A stretch of DNA of 64,000 nucleotides from Aselliscus stoliczkanus (taxonomy: Eukaryota; Chordata; Mammalia; Chiroptera; Hipposideridae). The position numbers and the translations under genes are program-made. The stretch spans positions 31,434,352 through 31,498,351 of the forward strand of contig CM066728.1 of NCBI GenBank assembly GCA_033961575.1, given 5' to 3'. A model generated the notes under the pieces. It did no database searches. It was not told the origin of the DNA and saw only the letters and a program-made list of their open reading frames with translations. Within the stretch, counting starts at the first letter, position 1. Every line of letters starts with the position of its first letter. Of this stretch, positions 44,741-57,005 are shown one piece after another.

Positions 44741-47700
44741 TAGAGTCAGAAGTTAGCCACATTGGAAGCTAATAATCAGGGCCTCCACAAATTTAACAAT
44801 AAAAAGGGGGGTTATTAATTCTTAAGTCTTCAATGAATGAGAATAAAGAGAAAGAAAACCTAGAGAAAGGAAGGGAAGAAAGAAAATGAGTGGGTATAGG
44901 AAAACAGAAGAGAGACTCACCTGGGATTTAAGATTCCCTGGAAAGAGGATCTAGGACTGCATGAAATGGAACCAACGAAAGAACCACACCAACTTCTCTC
45001 TTCAGTAAAGCTGCTGGCCACTCTTTCTACTGTGGCTTATAGTTCTTTGTCTATTCTACAATTTACATGTGGTCACTACAAAAATAATGTATCATAAGTT
45101 CTGTCTCTTGTACATTCATAACACAGGGACTAGGCCTCAGTAATTCTGAGTCACCCAGGTAGTACCAGAGAGCCTGCACAGAGGAAGGGACACCCAAGGC
45201 TCTCATTAAACATTCTAAGGAGATTCAAATGACAGAATGAATAAATGAATACATATATAAATAAGTGTAGATTGTAGATGAATGAATAAACTGAACACAG
45301 TTTTTTTCAAAAAATGGCCTGGAGTTTTCAGTCTGACACTAATTCTCTACTCTGAAAGACACAGTAATTGTAAAAACTGCTGCGAGGCCATTGTAACAGA
45401 AACTTCCGGAGCTTTCTCCCGCCTTTTCTAGGCTCCTTTCTTTTGGCTTCAACTGTTTCTTTTATTTACTATTAGACGTATTTCCACTTGGTTCTTTTTA
45501 ACTCTGGTTCTGCAGCCATGCAATAGTGAGTGAGTGAGTGTGTGTGTGAGAGAGAGAGAGAGAAAGCATGAATGAATGTGTATAGGCGTGAATGTCTGCA
45601 CATGTGTTTTAAACTGTCATTTTATTTCTGGATTACTAGCGCTGGTTATGTTAATCAGAAAAACACAGTTGTGTTTAAGCTCAAGTCCCAAGAGAAAGCA
45701 CCTCCTACAACTAAAAATGCATTCCACCCAACATCCAGAGGCCTGCTCTAAATAACCATGCATCTGTCTGTGGATGGCTTTAAATCATGAGACAAACTTG
45801 TACCTTCTGCCCCTTGTCTGATGGAAAGTCATATTTAATATTTCTCTCTGAGCTTCAATTACAAATGAATCTTTTTTAATTTCAAGCACCGAAAAAATAA
45901 GCGAAGCAGCTGGGCTTGCAATAAATCACCGGATAAATGTGCAGGAACTGTTTAGAACAAGAGAGGAGACAAGCACAGCTGCCATCTTGGGACATTCCAT
46001 TCTGTGCCAACAAGGCTGATCTGAGACACCCCTGCACAATGCCCAGCAGCTTCTCAGTTCACTGGAGTACATCCTGAAGGATCTACTTGCACAGATAGAA
46101 ATCATCCCAAATCAGAGGAACATCGACATTCTGAAAAAATTTGTCAACCAATGCTTGAAGTTTCTCTGGCTTATTTAGCCTGTACTTCAATCTTAAGTTA
46201 AAATAAAATATTGAAACACAAGATATTACAATCTTCCTTGGCTTTTAACAGTCATTAGCATGGTGGAGGCATCAAATCTGAAAAGACAGAAGTGACCTAA
46301 AACAGGATAAAGTTAGGAAGGTTGTCAAAATCCACATATATATGCTTAGCACACAGAGACTATAGTAACAGTCAAAATATCGGTTCAATGAAATTTTTGG
46401 TTTGAAATACAATGTTTAAATTCCCATAATACATGATATTGGATAAGATGTGAACCTTTTAAAAATATGAGAGTTTTAAATCAGATTAGGGCTGTGATGT
46501 CAAGTGGAAAGAAGACTTTATTTGATTAATTTACATAGTCAGTTGGAATAATTACAATACAGGAGCACACGCGCCCTCTTTTCCTCAATAGCTTTAACTT
46601 TTTCAGGCTAAGAAACCACATATGCAAAACTGGACCTATAAGCCAAATTGTGGCTGAGTGCTGAGAGACTAATGCTGCTTCTTAACTCACTCAAGGGAGT
46701 TTTTAGGCACTTTAAGAAAACTGGCTCTTTAAGTAGCTATAATAAATTAACGGTATCCTGATTTTGAAATAATCCTCTTTTTTCCCCCCACATTAATGTA
46801 TCTTTGGCATTTCCCTTCCTGCACATAGTCCGTGGCTCAAAGCCCTGAGTGAGACACCAAAGCATCCTTAAGACTCCAGAGAGCTGTCACCACAGTTGGG
46901 AATACCTTTTCCTGAGCTGAGAGTTAACTAGGCAAGGAAGAAAACAGGGGCGGGTAAGAAATTTCCAACAAATAAGTGTTCTTTTAAGAGTGTCTTTAGC
47001 CAGAAATAAGTCAAGCTCCAAACAGCATTAAAGAAATATCCAGCCAATAGTCTTTGAAGGAGACTAGGCATCTCAGCCAGAGGGGAGCTCTCATTCATTT
47101 TTTTTTAAGAGTGCTAAATTAATTCCTTTAAAACAAATTTTGGTACTAATACTTACACAGTTCCAAAGCCAGCTCTTCTATATTGTTAACTGTATTTCCT
47201 ACCCAGCAAACCCTGTTTATTGTACTATAGTCTAGAAACACTGCTCTCACGACTCCCCATTTCTTGAACTGATTTACTTTTTCCTACTGTACTCTCCAGC
47301 TCCAAGGACTCCCTTCACTCAATCCAGCTACCCACAGTAGCCACAGAAAACTCCCATGGAACTTCTATTTTTATTTGAGCTTAGGTGAGTTCCTTTTAAT
47401 ACATAAATTTCTCAAGTAAAAAGGGTGCTCTGATACTTACTGAAAGCCAGACATCATCTCAACATTCTAAGGAAATTGAAACATCAAGCAATATTCACAA
47501 TTTGAATCAGGTAGATACAAAGAAAATACTTATTTAACTGAAAAACAGTTTGCATTCTCCTTTTAAGTCAGTTTATAAAGATATAACTCCATCAAAATTC
47601 AAGCAGAGATGACGGGGATCAAGATGTGTGAGTTCTATTTCTATCCTGGAAGAAAGTCAACAGTTTCCCCCACTGTACATAATGTGATGACAAGAAGTCT

Positions 47701-49461
47701 GCATTTCAAATATTCAGTCTTCCTCCCATGTGCTGCTTGTACATTAACAATAATTAACAGGGGCTATTAATCCTGATTTATGCAATGCAATCTCAAAACC
47801 TGATGATTATTGGTAAGTTAAGTTAAAACAAGACCAAAACCTGCCACTCATCATCTTTCATGCTGGTTGTTTTGACTTGTATGAAAGAACAAGCTCTTGA
47901 AGCCTTTAAATTAATAAACAAAAGAGTTCAGATCCTCTATGTTCTATATTCCATTTAATTACAGCCTTTGCAAGGATCATACAGGAAACAGAACACACTG
48001 TTGAAGAAATGCTTTATCTTTAAATACTTAGAAGGACAAGTTTACAGTAAATCTCAGGAGTATATAATCGGAGTTATGATGGCATTCCATTTCATGGCAG
48101 CTCATGCTCAGAACTGGCACTGGAAGTTGTATAAAGTCTTTAAAATTAACATGGAAGAGAGAAAAATAGATATGTATATGTATACTATATATGTATATGT
48201 GTGTTGCATAGTTATACTTTATATATACATCTACACACATATATACACATATACTTACATATATCATTCTGTATGGGATAGATTTCAACATCAATTTTCA
48301 AGTAACTTTCAGCAATAAAGTACATCTTCCCCTTTGAAAAAGCAAATTAAGAAGACGACAAAGGAGATACTCAGATTTTAAGTAAATGTTCTTAAAACAC
48401 TGATGGATCTGACTTTGTAAACAAAAAAAAGACCAATAATTTTATGGGTTGACTTTAAACATTAAAATATTGTAAGTTTATAGTTAGGGACGGAGTAAAA
48501 TAGACAATGGTGAGCTTTCATAAAAACTATTTGAAAGAGAAATTACATGGAGCTTGTATCTGTGCCATATACTATTTTTTCATTTCATTGAAGTCATTTG
48601 AATTTGGGTGGAAATTTAATCTATATGTTGTGATTCATTTCCTCACAGATCATGAAAAAACACTGTTGAGTGTTTGATGTATTTTCAGGACTGTTTTCAT
48701 ACGTTTATAGTTTTTATATGTCTTCTTTCAACCCTAGGAGGGGGCATCTTGCCAAGAGGATGGGAACTTATATATGGTTTCTGTAACTACTGCTCACCTA
48801 CTCAGGGGGTAGGAAGTTTGTGGGCTACTGGGGAAGGGTCGTTTGGAGGAATAATAATGTAGCTATGGATACACTTTGAAGTTTGCAGCATTTTGTGCTC
48901 ATGGGACTAATGATGTTGAAAATCTAAGAGTATAAATAAAATTATTCTGGTTGGTTCCTGTATACTATTGTATGCCAAGGTGACCAAAGTATATAAAAGG
49001 AAATACTTTACCCATGAGAAGCGAATGAACTCAGCTTTGTGAATTATTTTTTTCCACTTGAAATTAATGATGCCTTTGTTCTTGGTTAGTTTTCATTTCA
49101 TTCTTTTAAGTGAGACTTTTATTCCTGGAGGGAATGTGCTTGTCCACCAACAGCAGAGGTCTACCCAAGTTAATTTATCACCTTAAGAGTGAGGGAGCCC
49201 TCTGTTCCACAAAGCAAGAAGCTCAGTAAGAAAAATGCTGGTCTAGAATCCTTGTAAGAGCCTCACTAACCTACAATAATCTTGTAATCAGAACTGAATT
49301 AACCAACTCCGCACTTCTCTCCATAGGCTACTCGTACTTGTACCAGGCTGCTAAGTGACCTATACTTTCAGAAGCAGAGAAGATGAAAAGTAATAGTCTC
49401 TAATTCCCAAGATTTCCACAGATTGGCCTGACTTAATGACAGTGAGTGTCAACCTTTTTTA

Positions 49462-49464
<3 letters not shown>
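44741..49464. other. Long stretch without recognisable gene; candidate conserved noncoding DNA
   Basis: Very few clear repeats: a TG/AG microsatellite at 45524-45564 and an AT-rich TA/TG run at 48170-48262, which generates the opposed open frames at 47968 (+) and 48028 (-). The part 45850-46200 has a balanced, non-repetitive look with homeodomain-core-type ATTA/TAAT words. No exon, RNA gene or CpG island was identified. Confidence 0.35.
45524..45564. repeat. (TGAG)n/(TG)n/(AG)n microsatellite
   Basis: Short compound tract of TGAG units, TG units and AG units without body of a transposon around it. Confidence 0.9.
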
Positions 49465-49503
<39 letters not shown>

Positions 49504-49504
49504 T
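49465..49504. repeat. (ATTT)n microsatellite
   Basis: Ten perfect ATTT units. It may derive from the tail of an antisense retroposon, but no body is visible downstream. Confidence 0.93.
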
Positions 49505-49992
49505 TGTTTTGCATTATAATATCCTATAATACCTGGCTGAATACTGCTGAGGGTGGAGAAAGACTTTGTGATCAATAATAAGGTGGAGTTGAAATAGATG
49601 TACCAAATAAAACTGCGCCAATTACAAGCATCACAATTTGGTATTTATATTAAACTTTAAGACTGAACCCATCTATTCTGAAAGGATCCAAAATTTAACA
49701 GCAGGCAAAACATGGCCCTGTATTGAAGATTTTTTTCAACTAGATCCAAATGTCCTTTTAAATACTTAGGAAGACCAAGAAAGAACATCCTTGACTTAGC
49801 AAGAGGGAATGCAGCCTGAAAGGTGGTCAGTGTGGCATGGAGGAGAAACTCTAGGGCTCATGGGAGCTCCCTGCCAGGTAGCATAACCCTGTCTGGGAGA
49901 CGGGGACCTTTTGTCAGATTGAATCATGGAGTCAGAGCTGGCAGAGACATAGCAGGGAGGGAGGATTTCAAACTCAGGGATTAGCATATGCT

Positions 49993-51080
49993 AGTAGTTC
50001 CCAAACTCCTTGGACTCCAGATGTTCTTTATACTTTTTAAAATTATTGAGGCTCCTCCAGGAGCATTTTCATATAGGTTATATGTCTAAATATTTTCCAT
50101 ATATCTCTCAGTATTTATCATATGTGAAATTAAAACTACTTTTTAAAGGTTTTATTCATATTTTCTATGTAACAATAACAAACCTTGCATGTTATCACAA
50201 ATAAGATATTTTTATGAAAAATAACTGTGTATTCCAAAGTAAAGAAATTTAGTGAAAAGTGTGGCATTGTTTTAGTATTCCCATTTTTTTATAAATTTCT
50301 TCAATGTCTGCCTTGATAGAAGATAGCTACCTTCTACTGTGTTCTCATATTTGCTTCTGAATTCAGACTGTTGCAATATGTTGTTTTGGTTGAGGTATAT
50401 GAAGAAAATACAGCCTTATTACAAAAAAAAAAAAAATGAAAATAGTTGGAAAAGGGATGTGTTAATAGCCTTTCCAAATTATTGTGTATATTACTTTTTG
50501 ATACCACCTAAAAGCTGGCAAGTGGTAATTTTTTAAAGATAAGTTGCAATTTGGAAATTTGAAACCATAAAAATGAATTTCTCATGCTGTATGACATGAA
50601 AATCCATTGGTCTACGTTGTAATTTGAATAGATCTTTTTACACATGCTTGAAAGATTCTGGAAGTCATGCATTGGCCATTTGAAAATATCTGAACTCATT
50701 GGATGCCTGAATTCAGATGCATATCTTCCAAATGTTGGCACATCATGTTCTACATTTATCATTAAAGTCAAATTTGTGAATATTACCACCAATCTCTGAC
50801 CTCACAGTAAAAGCTTTAAGTATTTGGAAACTGTCAAGCTCATAGTGATAGGCTCACGTTTTCAAAAATTCTAATTTTTACCTGAAAGTTTAGAGTTTAT
50901 CATTGGCAACAGACACTGTCAGTAGTTTTCTTTGAAGTGATAGACTTATTTCATTTGTTGTTTATAAAATTCCTGTCAAATACCCAGGTCTAAATAACCA
51001 TAGTTTGTCAGTCACACTTTCAAATTAAAAGAAAGACATTTTTGGCATCTAAAGAGCTGGTCTGATGTTTGATCTTATCT
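49993..51080. mobile_element. Probable long hAT-like DNA transposon remnant
   Basis: The left end 'AGTAGTTCCCAAACTCCTTG' resembles the hAT terminal repeat CAGTGGTTCCCAAACTTTTT, and the next 1 kb ('TTATTGAGGCTCCTCCAGGA', 'GCATTGTTTTAGTATTCCCA', 'TGTTGTTTTGGTTGAGGTAT', 'CATGCATTGGCCATTTGAAA') recalls an old placental hAT family. The right end was not found. The minus-strand open frame 50508-50792 lies in it; no transposase catalytic motif was recognised. Confidence 0.5.
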
Positions 51081-51299
51081 AAACTGTAAATATAGTAAAA
51101 TCATAATAAACATTCCATAATATTGAACAAAACTTGTATTCCTAGAATGAACCCTATGTAATGGACATATTGTATTGACTTGCCAGCATCCTTTTCTTTG
51201 AAGGGATGGTTCTCCTCCATTTCATGTTATTTTAGTGGCACGCTCAATCATTGGCAATATAGAAGTGCATGGAGACAAAGCCTAGAAAATAATTAAGTG

Positions 51300-52005
51300 G
51301 GTTGCACCAGACAGAGGTGAGCATGCAACACAACGTCAGAGTTTTTTCCTGGGATAACTACGTATAAGAGTGCTAGAAGAAAGAAAGTCTTTTGCAACTA
51401 GCATTGCTGAGCTTGGAAACCATGAACCTCAACTTGCTTTCAGCCATCTGCCCTTCTGCATAGAGGAAGGCACAATCAACTGTTAAAATATAAACTCTTC
51501 AGCAATTTAATGTGCTTCAGTTTCTTTAAGCACACGCCAATTCAAATTGGGAAGCACCAAACTAAAAGTGGTTATAAGCTCTTCACTGAGGGGAGCAAAG
51601 GGAGAGTCTTTTATAGAGAAGATGGAGAAACAAAGCAAGGAAATTATCTGATTGGCTATAGCTTAAGCAATTGCCTTATTTGGGAAAGCCAAGTTGGCTG
51701 TGATTGGTTTTTCTTGGGTTTCATTCTCTCAGGTTCAACTACACTGACTCATGTTTGTTTACATAGACTAACAAGGCATGAGAGGCACCCAGTCAAATGG
51801 CTTCCTTCTTTGGTTATTTTAACATGACACATAAAGATAAGCATTAGTGATAAATAAAAGATAATGACACTGTTTGGGACTGTGGATGCTTTTATGTCTA
51901 AAGCCACATTCAAGTCTGGGCCTGCCAAATCCATAAACCAATATGGCCTCTTGAAGGATCTCAGTTGAGTTTTGCATATGAAATCACAAAAGTTGTAGTA
52001 CACCC
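51300..52005 (-). mobile_element. Endogenous retrovirus LTR, antisense, with recognisable promoter
   Basis: Read on the minus strand it starts near TGTACTACAACTTTTGTG and contains two CCAAT boxes and a TATA box in order (see the promoter entry). No internal region is seen next to it, so it may be a solo LTR. The open frames 51510-51827 (+) and 51749-52003 (-) fall inside and are not genes. The family is not named. Confidence 0.5.
51575..51707 (-). promoter_or_regulatory. CCAAT-CCAAT-TATA promoter in an antisense LTR
   Basis: On the minus strand: AACCAATCAC (CCAAT at 51703-51707), AGCCAATCAG (51651-51655) and CTATAAAAG (51608-51616). The TATA box is about 35-40 bp below the nearer CCAAT box, and the start site would be expected near 51580. 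Whether it is active cannot be told from sequence. Confidence 0.45.
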
Positions 52006-52453
52006 TACCTGGTTAGGGTTAGCATGTTTTTCTTAAATTCTATTTGAAATTTTCCAGTTTTAATGTTTTATCAGTAATATGTAAGATTAATCAATATTCA
52101 TGTGTGAGTGGGTTGGTGGGTGTTGATTTTATCAAGGTAGGCTGGCTTAGTGGGATAGGGCGGGGAGGGGAGGGGAGGAGAGCAGATAGAATTGGGAAGG
52201 AATGAGACAAAACAAGAACAGTAGAAATAACATAGGAATTGTTTGTTGCTTCAAGGTTTGAAAGAATTGCTCTATGAAACCATGTGGGTTCAAATCTTTT
52301 ACAGAGGTATTTTCTTAATGTTCACATCATTTTCATGATTATTGGTTTAGTCAGGTTTAACTTTTCTTGAATTTTGGTAATTCATACTTTCCTAGAAAAG
52401 GAGTTTTGCATCCAAGTTTTCTCATAAATTAGCCTTCTCTTCTATACATTTTT
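52006..52453. other. Unassigned, with a G-quadruplex motif
   Basis: The G-rich run at 52152-52175 has five G3-or-longer tracts with loops of 1-3 bases. Otherwise nothing recognised. Confidence 0.5.
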
Positions 52454-52597
52454 CCTACTTTTTCTTTTTTTTTTTCTTAAGCTGAGTGGCAGCTGTTGGC
52501 AGCTCAGCTCAGGCCAGGAATCAAACCAGTGACCCTGTTGCTCAGAGCTCACACTCGAGCAAGCTCTTAACCAACTGAGCCACTTGGCTGGCCCGAG
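52454..52597 (-). mobile_element. tRNA-like SINE of the dimer-head type, antisense
   Basis: The minus strand reads GGGCCAGCCAAGTGGCTCAG, 'TTGGTTAAGAGCTTGCTCGA', B-box GGTTTGATTCC, then 'GCTGCCAACAGCTGCCACTC' and A-rich tail. The head is nearest to the first unit of the dimeric SINE at 25441. The flanking 11-mer TATACATTTTT is perfect at 52443-52453 and 52598-52608. Confidence 0.9.
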
Positions 52598-52608
52598 TAT
52601 ACATTTTT

Positions 52609-54132
52609 GATATCTTCTCTAAATGTAAGTATTCCACATTTCTCATTCTTAATTATGTATTTGGGTATTTTCTCTGTCTTGATTAGATGAGCTAGTGACT
52701 TAATTGAATACTCTTATTTGTTATCATTAACTGTTTTCTTATTATAAAAACAGTATTGCATGTATTCAATAATTCTGCTATTTTCTAATTCATTAACTGT
52801 AGCATTTATACATGATTGCTTCCTCCTGCTTTCCTAAGCTTAATTTGTTGTTCTTGTTCGATTTCTTTGAACTGCATGATTAATTCTTTCTTCTACATTT
52901 AACTTTCTTTCCTGAAAGTCGCCTCTCTGACTTCCTAGAGCCCCCCATATGACTCAGTTCCGCCATATTCCAACTAATTTTTTTTTCTAAAATTTTAAGT
53001 ACAAAACAGAATTAGTTCTTTCAGCTGGAACAGGCAATGCTTTCCTCACCATCATTTCCTGTGGTTAGTCAAAGAACATTTCTTAATGCTTTTCAGAAAG
53101 TTGTTCAGCCAGGCACAAACCTCAACAGAAACACAGATGGATCAAATAGGCCACTTTGGATACAAATCAAGCATGATCAGGAAAATAGCTCTGAGAGATA
53201 TACAAATAATTTTGTCAAAGTACAAGCCCATTTGGGGCTTGGGAGAAAAGAGGAAAAGCTAAGTCCCTAGCTAAAATATCTCACATCACCTCACTTTGGG
53301 TTCTGGGTTTAATCCTATGCAATTTATTGAATTAAACTTCCATTAATCTCTCTTCAACGCTGAAATTGCCCAAATGCTACAATCTGTTAATGGAAAAATT
53401 ATACAAACACATCACAAAGAAAACCAAGAACCTCTCCAAGGGCAAATTGTTTTTATAAGAATTTAACGTAAAGCACTTTGACCATTTTTGGAAGGCACTA
53501 GAAGGTCCAAAAAATGGTTCATGATTTTAGCTGCTAAACGAGAATATTTATAATAGCTGTGATTTTTTCCATTGAAATCCTGCAGGAGATAGTCTCTAAT
53601 GTAAACTTATAGCACTCTGAAAGTTCCAATGAGGGGAAAAAAAAGTGTTTCAAGGTGCTATACTATTGTCTGGATCTTAAAATAATTTTTATCAAAATCA
53701 GAAGAGGTTTTCATCAGCTGAGTTGAGACTGCTAAATCATGGTGTTTATATGACTTCCAAAGAGCTATTCCCAGGCTATTGCATTAGTAATACAAGGATT
53801 AAAGTATCTTCAAAAGGCTTCTGACAACACTGACCATCACTGTTCCAAAAGGGTCATTATATTCTAGTCTCTTGGTGATTCAGAGACTGAGTGCCTGAGC
53901 CCTGAGGATGAGCAACCATTAGATAAGGACCGTGACCGAATTGGTTTTCTTTTGTCTTGACACAGGTCAGAGTTGTTAATCTGCTTTTGCTTTCTGTTTT
54001 CAATAAAAGAAATTATTCCCCCATGGAAAAATTTCTACCCACCCCTTAACTCCCCTGTGATTACCGTTGAACAAAACATTTGTCCTTTTCACAAACCAAG
54101 ACTGCTGTCTCCTGCTCTGCGGTACTGAACAG
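52609..54132. other. No recognisable gene or repeat
   Basis: AT-rich with a few short open frames (for example 53037-53270). No domain, RNA gene or repeat end was identified. Confidence 0.35.
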
Positions 54133-54213
54133 CTGCTAGCTGCTGTGCCAGTGAAATGGGCTGCACTTCAGGGATTAATTGAAGTAATTTCCCCAGAAAC
54201 AGAACTTGTGTTG
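54133..54213 (+). other. Speculative 81-bp exon-like segment
   Basis: It follows a pyrimidine-leaning stretch ending in ACAG (54129-54132) and ends at a strong donor, TTG|GTAAGT (54214-54219). One frame is open across all 27 codons and the length is a multiple of three. The translated piece has no recognisable motif. An open frame this short is expected by chance, so this is a lead only. Confidence 0.15.
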
Positions 54214-54724
54214 GTAAGTCACCCTGCAAGGACCCGATGAACTTAGTAAATGAGGGCTGGGTGTGATTTTACAAACAGTTAGAATCTTAAAAAGCTTCCG
54301 ACCATGAGTCAGGCTTGGTAATATTTTCATGGTGCATTTCCATAGTACATTTACTTCTTACTACGTTATTATTCCTAGTTTAGATATAAAAAGTAAGGGC
54401 TCCAAAAGTTAAAGGAATTGCTCAAAGCCACTCCTTTTGTCAGTGGTAAGGCCAATTGTAGGCCCGCAGATATCAAAGTACGAGCTCTTTTTCAATGGCA
54501 TGTAGGGAAGGAGCAACAGAGAAAGCAAACCAACTAGTCCAACCGTTTCTGAGTTGACTCAGAGAAGATAGGCCGTTATCTTCATCTCCTTCTTTGTCTC
54601 TCCTTCAAATTCGATTAATCTTTTTCCCAGCTCCAGCATACTCTTCTATACAAAAGGACATCACTGTAAAACATTCTTTTCTCTGGTTTGTTTCTCGTTT
54701 AAATCTCAGTCTATTTGAAGGATG

Positions 54725-54955
54725 AAAGCTTGCATTTATTGACTGATTATCATGCTCCGCATTGTTCTAAGCTCTTTATGTGTATTATCTATTTTAATAT
54801 CCCCAACAGCCCTATGCAATACGGTGTTTTTATTATCCTCATTTTAAAAGGTCAGAAAACTAAGGCAAACAGGCTAAACAACTTGTGACATTCACAAGGA
54901 TGGAAAGGACGGAAGCTTTGAACTTAGATGAGATTTGGACTTTTAACTTTTTTTC
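54725..54955 (-). repeat. MIR
   Basis: 'CTTGCATTTATTGACTGATT', 'GCATTGTTCTAAGCTCTTTA', 'TTTTAATATCCCCAACAGCC' and 'GGTCAGAAAACTAAGGCAAA' follow the complement of the MIR. Confidence 0.75.
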
Positions 54956-56400
54956 CATTCAACAGTGGTTCGGTATTTCTACATTTTTAGCTTTGGAGCT
55001 TATACATTTAAGAATAAAAGAACGGAGGGAGAGATGAGAGAGTTAGAAAGGAAAGACAAGGTTAGAGGGAGACCACAGGAAAGCACTGTCTAATCCAATA
55101 ATTTACAAACGGCTCTTGGGAAGTTTGGAAATTTACACATCTAGTGTCTTCCTGTTACTTGAGCACAATTAGTCTTTTATTTCTATGGTCTCTGTCTAGT
55201 CTTAAAATACTGAAACCAGGATTCAGATTCTATCAAAAATATAATAAATTAGCCATTGTCTAAAAAGTAGAAGAGGTTTGGATAAACTAAACTTCCTTTT
55301 AGGGAGAACAAAAGAGACATTTTTTAAAAAATATGGAGTTAATTTGTTCAAGTGATGACACAAGAAATGAATTACCACCATCTACAAAAACAAGGAGAAC
55401 CTAGGAGTGAGGAAGAATACAGGCTGTATTTTGAAAGCTTGGAATCTAAAAACATATCAAGATACATTCTTTCTTGCTTCCAAGAGGCCACATCCTTACT
55501 CTATTTAATGACTTGTATTCAGTTAGAAGCATGAAATACATATTAATCTCAATTGGCCTATTTCAGAAGGAAAGGGCAAGTCCAGAGCAAGGCTGACACC
55601 ACAATGGTGTTTCCAGCAGCAGCCAGGTCTGGAAGCCTAAGCAATTAAGAAAAGCAGCATGAATACTTAAAGTTAAGTAGCAAGAGGTCCTGGTCCAAAA
55701 CAGCTAATACGATGGAAGAATCAGGCAGCTATTGGGTAACAAAGGTGTAACCTAGATACAAGCTCAGTCCTCTGACCCCAAAATACCTCTGCATTCCTAT
55801 TGACTTCCCTTCCCATGTCTCTCCAGTTTCAAGTTTGTTTCTACATAAATCTACATCACACTCCTCTCTCAAGACTTCCGGTTTCTTCTGTTCTGAATCA
55901 GATGTAGACAATTGACTTAATTCTAATGCACATGAACACATCACACACACACAAACACACACACAACACTAAAAGCATTTTGTGTAGCACATATTACTAA
56001 AAATGGGGGAAACAGATGGATTTGCTTCTGAGCTACCAAAATAACTTAAAATCTAAAAGTTCTCCAACTATCTTCCCATGTTGTTCAGTCATTCACTCTC
56101 CCCTTACTCCCAGTCCCCCTGTCACTAAAATTCTCATGCTTCCAAATTCATGCTTAACTTTCATGAATAGCAGATCAGCAATTACATCATTCCTAATTTA
56201 TACACTAAGGGGCTCACCTTATAGATTCAAAATGTTCAGAGTATTTTATAAACAGCTCCCCTCCTTGTGTTGCAGCCATCCTTATTACTATCATTTTTAT
56301 TTATCCAGCTCTAAGGTCAGCTATCTCCTGGTTTCTCTATCATTTGCTGGATCCTCTTATTCTGACCTCCAAATGTCAAAGGGGCATTAGAATTCAGTGT
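54956..56400. other. No recognisable gene; CA tract
   Basis: An imperfect CA microsatellite lies at 55941-55968 and gives the Cys-Val run of the frame 55729-55962 (-). The frame 56016-56390 (+) may already be the diverged upstream part of the L2/CR1-type element. Confidence 0.35.
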
Positions 56401-57005
56401 CCTGACTTCACTGACTATTGTACTCTGTCCCAATGCAATCTCATGAAGTCTCAGGACCTCAAATGACAAATATACTATTGACATTCAAACTCTGTATCTC
56501 CAGCTCTGATCACTCTAAAACCACAGACTCCTTTATCCAGTTATGTCTTCTGCATCTCCCTTGGATGCCAAATGGACATCTAAAACTCAACAAACCCAAA
56601 ACAGTATTCTTGATTATATTCCCCAAACCTGTTTTTCCTCCAGTGTTGTCGATCCCAGTAAACAGAACTACTATTCATTCAGCTATTCAAACCAAAGTGG
56701 GAAAATCATGTTTAACTTCCCTTTCCCTCTCAAACTTTATCCAACCCACCAGAAAGTCCAGTGGATTCTGTCACAAAAATTCATTGTAATCACTAATCCC
56801 TGCCTCCAACACTAAATGAATCACCATCATCTCTGCCCTGGAGATTGCAATAGCCTCCTAATTGTTCTCATTCTCTTTCCTCCATACAGTCTAGTGTCTG
56901 CTCAGAAGCCAGAATGATTTTTTTTCCAAAACATAAACAAACATGTGCCACTTCTCAAAACCTTACAATGACATAACTTTATACAAAGTAAAATCCAAAG
57001 TTCTT
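56401..57005 (+). pseudogene. L2/CR1-type LINE reverse transcriptase remnant, 5' part
   Basis: The translated order corresponds to the C-terminal part of L2/CR1-type reverse transcriptase: the region around 56640-56720 (VVDPSKQNYYSFSYSNQ), then 'ATCTCTGCCCTGGAGATTGC' + 'AATAGCCTCCTAATTGTTCT' (family pattern ISRLDYCNSLL), then 'TCTCAAAACCTTACAATGAC' (family pattern LLKTLQW). Frames 56418-56789 and 56543-56815 are two halves of one broken reading frame. The element is cut by a younger L1 at 57005. Confidence 0.72.

Noticed and set aside
47968..48318. 116-codon open frame
   Set aside because: Much of it is a translated TA/TG-rich run, and the frame overlaps another on the opposite strand.
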